NCBI RefSeq assembly: GCF_014172375.1
Contig: NZ_WNXD01000002.1
Span: 744,001-808,000 of the forward strand
Direction of reading: 5' to 3'
DNA from: Pedobacter planticolens
GTDB taxonomy: Bacteria; Bacteroidota; Bacteroidia; Sphingobacteriales; Sphingobacteriaceae
Length of the DNA: 64,000 nucleotides
Positions 51,198-59,327 of the stretch are shown here, in pieces (the first letter of the stretch is position 1; the number at the start of each line of letters is the position of its first letter). The notes under the pieces are model-generated. The model did not search any database and had not been told where the DNA came from. It saw nothing but the letters and a program-made list of their open reading frames with translations. Both the position numbers and the translations under genes were made by a program.

Positions 51198-51376
51198 GTG
51201 TTTGTTTTAATCTGTTAAAAGTAAGACTTTGAAACAAAATTTATATTGATTCTTTGTTAACTTATCTGAGAAAATCAAAAAAATGAGCGTTGCTATATAT
51301 TTTAAATTTGATTAATGCCGAATGTCATGGAGCCTTAGCTTGAATGATTTGTTAATAGGTTTACATTAGAAACTAC

Positions 51377-51421
51377 AAAAGACGTCAAGTCCACGTATAA
51401 TTTGTGTCCTTGACGTCTTTT
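51377..51421. terminator. Hairpin terminator after the NTF2-like gene
   Basis: Arms AAAAGACGTCAAG and CTTGACGTCTTTT (13 bp) pair exactly, with partial pairing further in. On the minus strand the stem is followed by a short T-run only, so it is a moderate terminator in both directions. No gene is seen in 51198-51449. Confidence 0.65.
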
Positions 51422-51449
51422 GATTTAAAACTAAAACGGCTCCAGTTAA

Positions 51450-51932
51450 CTACTTATTTGCTGCTAGAATTTTTTTATCCGACTTTTCGTTGATATTATT
51501 TTCTAAATACATTTTGTAGACTTGGGTTATTTTCCATTCATCTTTCCCCTGATTTTCTATGACTAAAAAATTATCTTGATCGCCATTAAACAGCTCATAT
51601 TTTACGCTTACTTTGGCTATAACTATGGCATTGGTTTTCGAAATAATTTCATAAGAAAGGTTGCAATCTTGCTCCTCTGATAAGCCTTTTTTTTTCAAAA
51701 ACCCAATTATCGCCTCGCCGCTTTGTTTTACTACCCTAACATCTCTATTCGATTTAAAAACAGCATCTTCTGCCAAAATAGCTCTGAGTTTTTTATAATC
51801 AGATGCTTTATAGCTATCCATATAGTGACTTATCACAGTTTGATAAGTTTCGGTTGGTTTTGTTGTAGCTAATGCTTGAGTTACAACTGTAATACCTAGT
51901 ATTAATGTTGCTATTGCTTTTTTAAGTTCCAT
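51450..51932 (-). CDS. Exported NTF2/SnoaL-like protein
   Basis: This 160-residue protein has a signal peptide (MELKKAIATLILGITVVTQALA) and one NTF2-like cone fold (ETYQTVISHYMDSYKASDYK, LRAILAEDAVFKSN, EWKITQVYKMYL). Such domains bind small molecules or act as accessory domains; no catalytic residues are certain. It has its own terminator and, at 51984-52008 upstream, a site sharing TAGGTGRTTTTCGC with the susC upstream region, suggesting common control with the Sus genes. Confidence 0.75.
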   Translation of the reverse strand: MELKKAIATLILGITVVTQALATTKPTETYQTVISHYMDSYKASDYKKLRAILAEDAVFKSNRDVRVVKQSGEAIIGFLKKKGLSEEQDCNLSYEIISKTNAIVIAKVSVKYELFNGDQDNFLVIENQGKDEWKITQVYKMYLENNINEKSDKKILAANK

Positions 51933-51983
51933 AATGTTTGTGTTTTTTTATTAAATTTCAACACAAAAACCACAACTCAATAA

Positions 51984-52008
51984 GCGAAAACCACCTAAAT
52001 TCTTAGGT
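51984..52008 (-). promoter_or_regulatory. Operator-like site upstream of the NTF2-like gene
   Basis: On the minus strand the site reads TAGGTGGTTTTCGC (51984-51997), differing in one base from a copy upstream of susC. It overlaps a palindrome, ACCTAA, ATTC, TTAGGT (51993-52008). It lies about 52-76 bp before the start codon. Confidence 0.5.
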
Positions 52009-52023
52009 AACTAAAATGTGATG

Positions 52024-52066
52024 AAAAACTATCCCAATAACTTTTAAAGGCTATTGGGATGGTTTG
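52024..52066 (-). terminator. Terminator of the SusC/SusD operon
   Basis: On the minus strand, arms AAACCATCCCAATAGC and GTTATTGGGATAGTTT (one or two mismatches) are followed by TTTTC. It lies 9 bp beyond the stop of the small lipoprotein gene. Confidence 0.78.
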
Positions 52067-52074
52067 ATTTTAAT

Positions 52075-52527
52075 TTAGAATGTAATTGTTAAAGTGTATG
52101 TTTTATAATTAGCACTAGCAGGTACATCGGCATTGCCAGCTAATTTTAACACTAACTTTTTTTGACTTGTCGTTGTATTATTAGGAATACTGCCTGGAAT
52201 TAAGTTTATTTTTATATACCCAAAGCTACTGTTCGCAGGAAGGGTAAATTTACCTTTATTTGGAAGGCTATAATGAACTCCTTCTACCGCAGTACTCGAT
52301 GCATCAACAGTATAAGTTAACTCTAAATCTGCTGTTCTTTGAGCGCCAACTAGTTGAACTTTTGCATTATCTGAACCTGGGGCGGCAACTGTTCCTTGCG
52401 ATTTACTATTAACAGCTGGTATAAATTCGACAACGGTTTGTCCATCATAAGTTGTATATTCTTTTTTACATGCGGAGAATAATACCATGATTAATCCGAT
52501 GAAAATATATTTTATTTCGTTTTTCAT
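52075..52527 (-). CDS. Surface lipoprotein with Calx-beta-like fold (DUF4843-like)
   Basis: This 150-residue lipoprotein (lipobox LFSAC, Cys20) has an all-beta domain with LELTYTVDASSTAVEGVHYS, FTLPANSSFGYIKI and a C-terminal TYTLTITF strand. That pattern resembles DUF4843/Calx-beta-like surface lipoproteins encoded downstream of SusD. It likely sits on the cell surface and binds the same glycan or other ligand as SusD. It is the third gene of the operon, 11 bp after susD. Confidence 0.75.
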   Translation of the reverse strand: MKNEIKYIFIGLIMVLFSACKKEYTTYDGQTVVEFIPAVNSKSQGTVAAPGSDNAKVQLVGAQRTADLELTYTVDASSTAVEGVHYSLPNKGKFTLPANSSFGYIKINLIPGSIPNNTTTSQKKLVLKLAGNADVPASANYKTYTLTITF

Positions 52528-52538
52528 TTTTAATAAAA

Positions 52539-53960
52539 TTAGTACCCTGGATTTTTTACCAGATTTGGATTATTTATATCTAATTGAGCTTGCGGAATAG
52601 GCGCTAGAATTCTTATATCTGTGGCAAACGTTAGCGTGCCATTATCTTTAACGATGTCAGCTCCACGTCTAATCAAATCAAACCAACGATCACCTTCGTA
52701 TGCCAATTCGATTCTACGTTCTTTTAAAATCACATCAAGTAATGCTGCGCCAGTTGCTAACGTAGAAGGCAAACCTGCTCTATTTCTAATTTTATTTACA
52801 TCAGCTTGCGCTAAACCGTCTTGTCCGCCTAAACGGGCATAGGCTTCCGCTCTGTTTAAATACATTTCAGAAATACGAATAATACGAATATTATCAACAC
52901 TAAATGTTCCGCTAGAACCTGCATATTTTTGCACCCAAAATACTGGCTCTCCGCCTTTATTAACTGCAAGTAACGTTGCGGCCTTTCTAACGTCATTAGC
53001 TTCATACGCTGCTAATAAATTGTTTTGCGGAACCACATCGCCATAACCAGAAGAACTGGTTGCTGAATTTCCTAAACGCTGATAAATGTTTTGAATAGAA
53101 GTGGTTCCTAAGCTTTCTGTTACTTCATAATTTAATTCAAATAAAGATTCTGGGCTTATTTTCTGATTAAAGATACTTGCATAGCCTGCTACTGTTGGTG
53201 TAGTAACAAATGTTGCAAGGTTAGAATTAATGGCTAACGTTGCATTATCAATTGCAGACTGCCACTCTTCGTTGTATAAAGAAACCCTTGATCTTAAGGC
53301 TTGAGCTGCTGCTTTACCCGCTAATATTTTGCCTCCAGTATTATCCAATATAGAAATTGCAACATCCAAATCGTTTTTAATTTGAGTATAAACTTCTCCT
53401 ATTTTAGCTCTTTTAGGATACGTAACCTGACTTAGTCCCGAAACGCCTTCTAACATTAATGGAACACCTAAATCAAAGCCTCCTTGAATGTGTTTTGGAT
53501 TATAAGCGTATTCATTCGCTAAAGTAAAGTACATCCATGCTCTTAAAAACAAAGCTTGCCCTTTTACACTTGCTACCTGAGTTGGAGTACCATCAGTAGT
53601 TTTATCTACATTATCTATTACCAAATTACATTTATTTATAATTGGATAAATGGCCGCAAAATCATCGAAATGACCTGTGCGTAAGGTATTATTGTATTCT
53701 AAAATAAAGCGATTAGAGTTTACTGTAGTAATTCGGCAATTATCAGACAAAACTTCTGATTGGATAATTACATCTCGACCATATAAACCAGATGCTTGAA
53801 TATTATCGTAAACGTTTGTAAGCAAGCCCTTTACTCCGGTTATGCTACTTAGGGCTCCCTGTGCCGAAATTGATTGGCGAGGCTCTGTGTCTAACACATC
53901 CTTACAAGAGGATAATGTAAGCGCAACACCCAGGGTTATTATGATTATTTTATTTTTCAT
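52539..53960 (-). CDS. SusD/RagB-family nutrient-binding lipoprotein
   Basis: This 473-residue outer-membrane lipoprotein (lipobox LSSC near residue 19) has the SusD-type TPR-like helical fold. N-terminal signature: DTEPRQSISAQGAL; helices with KGQALFLRAWMYFTLAN (the RAW/Y motif); C-terminal RISEMYLNRAEAYAR and VILKERRIELAYEGDRWFDL, typical of the SusD family. It forms the lid over the SusC transporter and captures the substrate. It lies 18 bp after susC. The ligand cannot be told from sequence. Confidence 0.95.
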   Translation of the reverse strand: MKNKIIIITLGVALTLSSCKDVLDTEPRQSISAQGALSSITGVKGLLTNVYDNIQASGLYGRDVIIQSEVLSDNCRITTVNSNRFILEYNNTLRTGHFDDFAAIYPIINKCNLVIDNVDKTTDGTPTQVASVKGQALFLRAWMYFTLANEYAYNPKHIQGGFDLGVPLMLEGVSGLSQVTYPKRAKIGEVYTQIKNDLDVAISILDNTGGKILAGKAAAQALRSRVSLYNEEWQSAIDNATLAINSNLATFVTTPTVAGYASIFNQKISPESLFELNYEVTESLGTTSIQNIYQRLGNSATSSSGYGDVVPQNNLLAAYEANDVRKAATLLAVNKGGEPVFWVQKYAGSSGTFSVDNIRIIRISEMYLNRAEAYARLGGQDGLAQADVNKIRNRAGLPSTLATGAALLDVILKERRIELAYEGDRWFDLIRRGADIVKDNGTLTFATDIRILAPIPQAQLDINNPNLVKNPGY

Positions 53961-53978
53961 TGTTATGTTCCTTTTAAA

Positions 53979-56900
53979 TTAAAGCCCTAATTGAATTCCT
54001 AGTGTATAGTTTTTGTATTGAGGGACAATACCTGAGGTAGTTCCTTGTACTTCAGGATCAAGACCAGTAAACTTGGTTATCGTAAATAAGTTATACGCTT
54101 GCGCATAAATTTGAACGTTTCTAAGTCCTGTTTTACTTAGTAATTTACTAGGTAAAGTGTAGCCGAAGCTGATATTTTTCAGTCTTAGATAAGACCCATC
54201 CTCAATAAATCTACCTGTAGCGCCATAAGGTGAAGCATACGTTACACCACCTGATTGCGCTGCCGCTGGAACTCCTGTATTGTAGTATGGTTTTGGTGTA
54301 TCGGTAATATCACCAGGTTTTTGCCATCTACGTAACTCACTTCTGTCTTGGTTTCTATCAATTGTACTGCCCATACGTCTGGTAAATTGAGCATCACCAT
54401 TGTTAATTTTATTTCCGTATTGGTACTGGATAAACGCAGAAAGCGAGATGCCTTTGTAGCTAAACGTATTTGTTATCCCTCCATATCCTTTTGGTAATTG
54501 ACTGCCTAAAAACTGGCGGTCAGCAGCAACTGGACTATATGTAATATTTCCATTTGCATCGTACCACATTGGATTTCCGTCTGCTGGATTTACACCTGCA
54601 TATTTAGAAGTATTGTACATTAACAATTCTTGTCCAACAAAATACGTGTTGTCTAAACTTTGCAAACCATCATTTAATTCTAATAGCTTACTTCTTAAGA
54701 AAGTTGCATTTAAAGCCGTTTCCCATTTAAAACCTCCCGCAAGGATATTTGTCGTATTTAACTCTATTTCAATACCACGATTTTCGAGTTTACCAATGTT
54801 TGTAGCGATGGTAGCAAAACCACTAGTGATTGGTAAATTTCTATTTAACAATAGTTGTGAGGTTTTTTTAATGAATGCGCCAACACCTCCAGAAATTCGT
54901 CCTTTAAATAAAGAGAAATCGATTCCAGCATCCGCTGTCGCAGCTTCTTCCCAAGTCAAATTATCATTACCCAATGTTGGATTAATTCCTGGTAAACCTG
55001 CATAATCTCCAGCTCCTTGATATAGAGATCTCGAATCAAAATTCCCGATTCTCGAGTTTCCTAAAATACCATAACTTGCTCTTAGTTTTAACTCGTTAAT
55101 CCATTTCACATCTGATAAAAATGCTTCTTTAGACAAACGCCAACCTACAGATCCTGCTGGAAATGCACCATAACGTTTATTTGAACCAAACTTTGATGAA
55201 CCATCATAACGAACAGTTGCAGAAGCTAAATATTTATCGTCAAAAGCATAATCCGCTCGAACAAAATATCCTATTTGTTTATAGGCAGTATAAAACGAAT
55301 TCGCTACTGTTGGCGTTGCTGCAGACTGCAATGTTTTAAATTGGTAACTAGGAAATCCTGTTCCACTAGCGTTATTACCTTCATTTATTTCCTGTTTATA
55401 ACTTAATCCACCTATTGCACTTACTCTGTGTTTATTAAATGTATGTGCGTAATTAAGGGTTTGGTCAGTATTAAAATCTTTAAATGTTGTACTTGCAACC
55501 GAAGCTCTTCCACTCACACCAGCGCCATCGGGTGTTCTTGGGTCGGTATAACCATCTTCGGCTATATAAGAGAAATCAGCAGAAAATGAGGTGCGGAATT
55601 TGAAATCACTAGTAATTTGATAATTTCCAGTAAAGTTTCCGATTGCCTTTTTTGTGTTTGCTCTAGTGATGTTATATTCTGCCGTTTGAACCACATTATT
55701 AGGATAACCACCATATAATAACGTGTTATATGTTCCGTCTGCGTTATAAATTGGATTTGTAGGTGGCATTAACATCGCGGTTCTGTTTGGACTTGCAAAT
55801 GCAGTTCCTCCACTTGTTCCATTTTGCGTAAACGAACTTAAATTCAAACTTGTTTCAAAAGAAATTTTGTTGCTTAATTTATGGTCGATATTAAACCTAA
55901 CACCTCCGCGTTTAAAATCTTGCCCAATTTCTTGCCCAATTTGTTTATTATAAGATCCAGAAATAAAGAATTTCGTTTTTTCATCACCACCAGAAGCACT
56001 TAAATCATAATTTTGAAGAGCGCCGCTTCGGTACACTGCGTCTTGCCAATCATAAGTTGGTGCGGTAAGCGGATCTCCAAAAGAAGTTAATACAGTTTGT
56101 ACAGCTGCAGGAGCCAGTGCAATGCTACCATATCTGTTAATAACCGCTTCTCTCGATAAGGTGATAAATTCTGCTGTGTTAAGTATTGGCGCTTTTTCAA
56201 TCACTTTCGAAACTCCGCCGTAGGCGTTAAAATTAATTTGAGTTTTGCCAGATTTACCTCTTTTAGTGGTAATAATAACAACTCCATTTGCCGCTTGCGC
56301 TCCATAAATTGAGGCAGCAGCAGCATCCTTCATAATATTTATCGATTCAATATCATTAGGATTAATCCCCGCTAAAGCATTTGAAGTAGGAAAGGCTCTA
56401 GATTTATCTCCAGAAATAACCTCTACTCCATCTATGATGTACAGGGGATCATTCCCGGCAGTTATTGAGCTAATACCGCGAATATTAACGGTAACATTTG
56501 CTCCTGGAATACCACTTGAAGAAGTGATTTGAACCCCAGCAGCACGACCAGACAATGCATTATCAAAACTTTGTACTGGGATGTTAGCAATGTCTTTACC
56601 AGAAACAATTGCATTAGCTCCAGTTAAATCTCGTTTGCTTTGCTTAATTCCGTACCCAGAAATAACAACTTCTGACAACTCTCTTGAAGATGGAGAAAGT
56701 TTAACATTCATGTTAGTTGAGCCTGTAATTCTTACTTCTTGTTCGGTATAACCGAGATAAGAAAAAATCAAACTGCTTGCATCTTGTGGTACCGAAATAG
56801 AGAATTCTCCCTCACCTTTGGTTTGTACTACCACATTTGTGCCTTTTACTTTTACGGATACGCCCGGTATTGGCAACCCATCGTCTGTTCCTGTGACTTT

Positions 56901-56987
56901 TCCTGAAATTGTTCTATTTTGTGCATACAACGCACTGCAATAAGACAAAGAAATCATCACGAAAAAAAATAGTAATTTTTGCTTCAT
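53979..56987 (-). CDS. SusC/RagA-family TonB-linked outer-membrane transporter
   Basis: This 1002-residue TonB-dependent transporter has a signal peptide (ending LYAQ near 23). A CarboxypepD_reg-like domain covers about 25-105 (ISGKVTGTDDGLPIPGVSVK). It is followed by the TonB box/plug (VVISGYGIKQSKRDLTGANA), the SusC signature NVNIRGISSITAGNDPLYII... in part, and KDAAAASIYGAQAANGVV. The remainder is a 22-strand barrel ending in YTLGIQLGL. It imports an oligomer captured by SusD. No STN domain is present, so it is not tied to an anti-sigma factor system. Tandem operator-like repeats lie upstream at 57082-57113. Confidence 0.95.
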   Translation of the reverse strand: MKQKLLFFFVMISLSYCSALYAQNRTISGKVTGTDDGLPIPGVSVKVKGTNVVVQTKGEGEFSISVPQDASSLIFSYLGYTEQEVRITGSTNMNVKLSPSSRELSEVVISGYGIKQSKRDLTGANAIVSGKDIANIPVQSFDNALSGRAAGVQITSSSGIPGANVTVNIRGISSITAGNDPLYIIDGVEVISGDKSRAFPTSNALAGINPNDIESINIMKDAAAASIYGAQAANGVVIITTKRGKSGKTQINFNAYGGVSKVIEKAPILNTAEFITLSREAVINRYGSIALAPAAVQTVLTSFGDPLTAPTYDWQDAVYRSGALQNYDLSASGGDEKTKFFISGSYNKQIGQEIGQDFKRGGVRFNIDHKLSNKISFETSLNLSSFTQNGTSGGTAFASPNRTAMLMPPTNPIYNADGTYNTLLYGGYPNNVVQTAEYNITRANTKKAIGNFTGNYQITSDFKFRTSFSADFSYIAEDGYTDPRTPDGAGVSGRASVASTTFKDFNTDQTLNYAHTFNKHRVSAIGGLSYKQEINEGNNASGTGFPSYQFKTLQSAATPTVANSFYTAYKQIGYFVRADYAFDDKYLASATVRYDGSSKFGSNKRYGAFPAGSVGWRLSKEAFLSDVKWINELKLRASYGILGNSRIGNFDSRSLYQGAGDYAGLPGINPTLGNDNLTWEEAATADAGIDFSLFKGRISGGVGAFIKKTSQLLLNRNLPITSGFATIATNIGKLENRGIEIELNTTNILAGGFKWETALNATFLRSKLLELNDGLQSLDNTYFVGQELLMYNTSKYAGVNPADGNPMWYDANGNITYSPVAADRQFLGSQLPKGYGGITNTFSYKGISLSAFIQYQYGNKINNGDAQFTRRMGSTIDRNQDRSELRRWQKPGDITDTPKPYYNTGVPAAAQSGGVTYASPYGATGRFIEDGSYLRLKNISFGYTLPSKLLSKTGLRNVQIYAQAYNLFTITKFTGLDPEVQGTTSGIVPQYKNYTLGIQLGL

Positions 56988-57081
56988 GTTTTTAAATAAT
57001 TAGTTTGTAATTAAATTTTTGGCTAGCTTTTTATTCTGCTAAACCATGAAGCAAGTTAGATTTAACGCAAATTTTAAAACA

Positions 57082-57113
57082 TGCGAAAATCACCTATATG
57101 CGAATTTCACCTA
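57082..57113 (-). promoter_or_regulatory. Tandem direct repeats upstream of susC
   Basis: On the minus strand TAGGTGAAATTCGCA (57099-57113) and TAGGTGATTTTCGCA (57082-57096) form a direct repeat with 17-bp period, about 95-126 bp before the susC start. The 17-bp spacing is close to two helical turns, as in activator sites. A third copy lies at 51984-51997. Confidence 0.6.
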
Positions 57114-57151
57114 AAATAAAAGGGTATTTTTAGAGAAAAATGACACTAAAA

Positions 57152-57190
57152 CAAAAAAGCAAACTCCAATCCTGGCAGTTTGCTTTTTTT
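57152..57190. terminator. Bidirectional terminator between AraC gene and susC
   Basis: Arms AAAAAAGCAAACT and AGTTTGCTTTTTTT flank CCAATCCTGGC. It lies about 112 bp beyond the AraC-type gene stop. It separates the regulator transcript from the Sus operon. The rest of 56988-57301 holds the susC leader and promoter region and no gene. Confidence 0.88.
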
Positions 57191-57301
57191 CTATTAACTA
57201 ACCTAACAAGAAAAAACTTGTACTAAAAATTTATCTTGCAGATACTTTCAAAAGTAGTGTACGGCATAGTAACTAAATATGCAGAAATCACTCTTTTACT
57301 C

Positions 57302-58174
57302 TTAATTGAGTCTATTTTTTTTATAATTTATTGGTGTAATTTTAAATTTTGTTTTAAATAATCGTATAAAAGAACTTGGGCATTCGAAACCTACCAAGCT
57401 TACAATTTCATTAATGTGGCAATTGCTGGTGCGCAACAAATATTTCGCTCTGCTTAGCCTTACATTAGTTAAATATTGATGAGGCGAATCGTTATATGCT
57501 TCTTTAAAAGTGCGCAACAAATGATTTACTGATAAACATGCGGCAGAAGCCACATCTTCCAAACTAAAGTTTTTGTCGTAATTACTAATGATATAATCTT
57601 TCGCTACGCTTAATCTCTTTAACACTTCTGTGCGAGTTTTTGTTTTTGCAAAAGATAATTTTTCGGCCGTTGCCAAAACTTCCTTTTTATATATTTTATA
57701 ATAATTTAATAAGCAATGATGTAAGTACTCGTTAATTAGCAATTCATCAGAAACTCCTTGATCTATTTGAGCTTTTAAGTGCAAAATATTAAAGCGCATA
57801 TCGCCAGTAAAAGGATAAATCGCCTCCATAAATTGAGGTTGTTCTGTTTCTTTTCCCTCATTACATAAAAGCGCATCAATTGTACATTGATTGCTGTTAT
57901 TAAAGTCGGTTATAAACGCTTGATTAAAACCGATGGTAAGTGTATTTACGGGTGTTATAGAATCTATTTTCTCAGTGTATTTAGAGCCTTGATTTAAGAT
58001 TAAAAAACTATCGGGATGTACAGAAAGTGTTCTATTGCCAACCGCACATTCTTCTCGACCACTAAACACCCATTTAAAAACTTGCCCATCTGCCTCTTTA
58101 ACATAGTTAGCCTCGCAAGTGCTTTCTGTTTGCAGCTTGTTTTTATTGCTTAGTTCTTTCGTGTATTTTAACAT
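57302..58174 (-). CDS. AraC-family transcriptional regulator
   Basis: This 290-residue regulator has an N-terminal cupin-like sensing domain (VFKWVFSGREECAVGNRTLS, SFLILNQGSKYTEKI). A linker and a C-terminal double HTH follow (about 185-290: FSLEDVASAACLSVNHLLRTF and INEIVSLVGFECPSSFIRLF). It is encoded 11 bp after the VOC gene and directly ahead of the Sus operon, so it may control either the VOC gene or the Sus genes. The inducer is unknown. Confidence 0.92.
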   Translation of the reverse strand: MLKYTKELSNKNKLQTESTCEANYVKEADGQVFKWVFSGREECAVGNRTLSVHPDSFLILNQGSKYTEKIDSITPVNTLTIGFNQAFITDFNNSNQCTIDALLCNEGKETEQPQFMEAIYPFTGDMRFNILHLKAQIDQGVSDELLINEYLHHCLLNYYKIYKKEVLATAEKLSFAKTKTRTEVLKRLSVAKDYIISNYDKNFSLEDVASAACLSVNHLLRTFKEAYNDSPHQYLTNVRLSRAKYLLRTSNCHINEIVSLVGFECPSSFIRLFKTKFKITPINYKKNRLN

Positions 58175-58185
58175 TGATCCAAAAA

Positions 58186-58557
58186 TTAATCTTCTACGTA
58201 ACTTCTTTCTTCTAACAAAACATATTGGTTGCCAAAGGGATCAGAAAAACTTGCAGAAAGGCCTTCGTTTAAATAATTTGGTTGCGTTTGAAAAACTACG
58301 CCTCTTGAGCTTAATGTGTGATAATCTTTTATACAATCATCTGTTTTTAAAACAATTTTACTAGGGCTTTGCTTCGTGTTACTTTCTAACAGCAAAAAAC
58401 TAGTATCGCCATTAAGGCTTTTCACAATTAATTGTTTTTCTGATTGAAATAGCGTTGAGGTTTCGGTTTGCTCTAAACCCAATTGCTCTTTAAAGAAAGC
58501 TATTGCTGTTTCTAATTTGCTTACGCTGATTGGAACATATTTGATTGATAGTGACAT
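58186..58557 (-). CDS. VOC-superfamily (glyoxalase/bleomycin resistance-like) protein
   Basis: This 123-residue protein has the paired beta-alpha-beta-beta-beta modules of the VOC fold (YVPISVSKLETAIAFFKEQL, LNEGLSASFSDPFGNQYVLL). The C-terminal DPFGNQY is typical of glyoxalase-like members. A reaction cannot be assigned. It is followed by the AraC gene and preceded by a 21-bp palindrome at 58608-58628, the same one found ahead of the sensor kinase. Confidence 0.85.
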   Translation of the reverse strand: MSLSIKYVPISVSKLETAIAFFKEQLGLEQTETSTLFQSEKQLIVKSLNGDTSFLLLESNTKQSPSKIVLKTDDCIKDYHTLSSRGVVFQTQPNYLNEGLSASFSDPFGNQYVLLEERSYVED

Positions 58558-58607
58558 TGTCGGTTCATTTTGTGTATGGTAAAACTACGAGGATATCGTA
58601 CACAAGC

Positions 58608-58628
58608 AATCACCCAAAACGGGTGATT
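58608..58628 (-). promoter_or_regulatory. Palindromic operator-like site upstream of VOC gene
   Basis: Arms AATCACCC and GGGTGATT with spacer AAAAC form an exact 8-bp inverted repeat. The same ATCACCC/GGGTGAT palindrome with 5-bp spacer is at 62295-62313. It lies 51-71 bp before the VOC start. Confidence 0.65.
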
Positions 58629-58659
58629 TTAACCTATTTTTTGTAACTAAAATAATGTA

Positions 58660-59286
58660 TTAGATGAATTTTTTGGTTTTAGCGATTTTTATAGCATCCG
58701 ATTTAGAATTAACATCTAGTTTGATATAGATGTTTTTAACGTGACTGCGTACGGTTTCTAAATCTATAAATAATTGGTCGGCTACTTGCGTTTTCGTTTG
58801 TCCTTCAGCAATTAAATCTAAAATTTCTGTTTCTCTTTTGGTTAGAGGAGAATCTAGGTTTTTTTGAAACGACCGCATTACTACTCTAGCAATATTCATG
58901 CTCATTGCACCTCCGCCCTGCGCAACTTCATGTATAGATTCTATAATTTTAATTGAGCTTGAGTTCTTTGTTAAGAAACCACTAGCGCCATTAATTAGTG
59001 CATTAAAAACTTTTTCTTCTGAATCGAAAACCGTTAAAATAATTACATGCGTTTGTGGAAGTATCTTTTTTATAATAGGAATTGCTTCTAGCCCTGTTGT
59101 GCCAGGCATTTCAATATCCAAAAGTGTAATGTCGGGATTATCGTTTATTAATTCCTTTTTCGCTTCATCAAAAGAAGCGTAGGTATTAACTACTGAATAG
59201 TCATCTACATCGCTTAATAGCGATTTATAGGCCATGCGCAAAACGGAGTCGTCTTCAATAATTACAATTCTGATATTCTTATTCAT
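58660..59286 (-). CDS. NarL/LuxR-type response regulator
   Basis: This 208-residue regulator has a receiver domain (1-120, phosphoacceptor Asp57 in ITLLDIEMPG, acidic pocket EDD at 11-13, Lys near 105 in LTKNSS). A C-terminal LuxR-type HTH follows at about 148-205 (LTKRETEILDLIAEGQTKTQ, then ETVRSHVKNIYIKL). It follows the sensor kinase gene by 41 bp and is its obvious partner. It is a candidate for the factor binding the GGTGAT-type sites around this locus. Confidence 0.95.
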   Translation of the reverse strand: MNKNIRIVIIEDDSVLRMAYKSLLSDVDDYSVVNTYASFDEAKKELINDNPDITLLDIEMPGTTGLEAIPIIKKILPQTHVIILTVFDSEEKVFNALINGASGFLTKNSSSIKIIESIHEVAQGGGAMSMNIARVVMRSFQKNLDSPLTKRETEILDLIAEGQTKTQVADQLFIDLETVRSHVKNIYIKLDVNSKSDAIKIAKTKKFI

Positions 59287-59327
59287 CGGGTTTGTGGGTT
59301 ACTAGCTTGTATAAGACGTGAGAGCGC

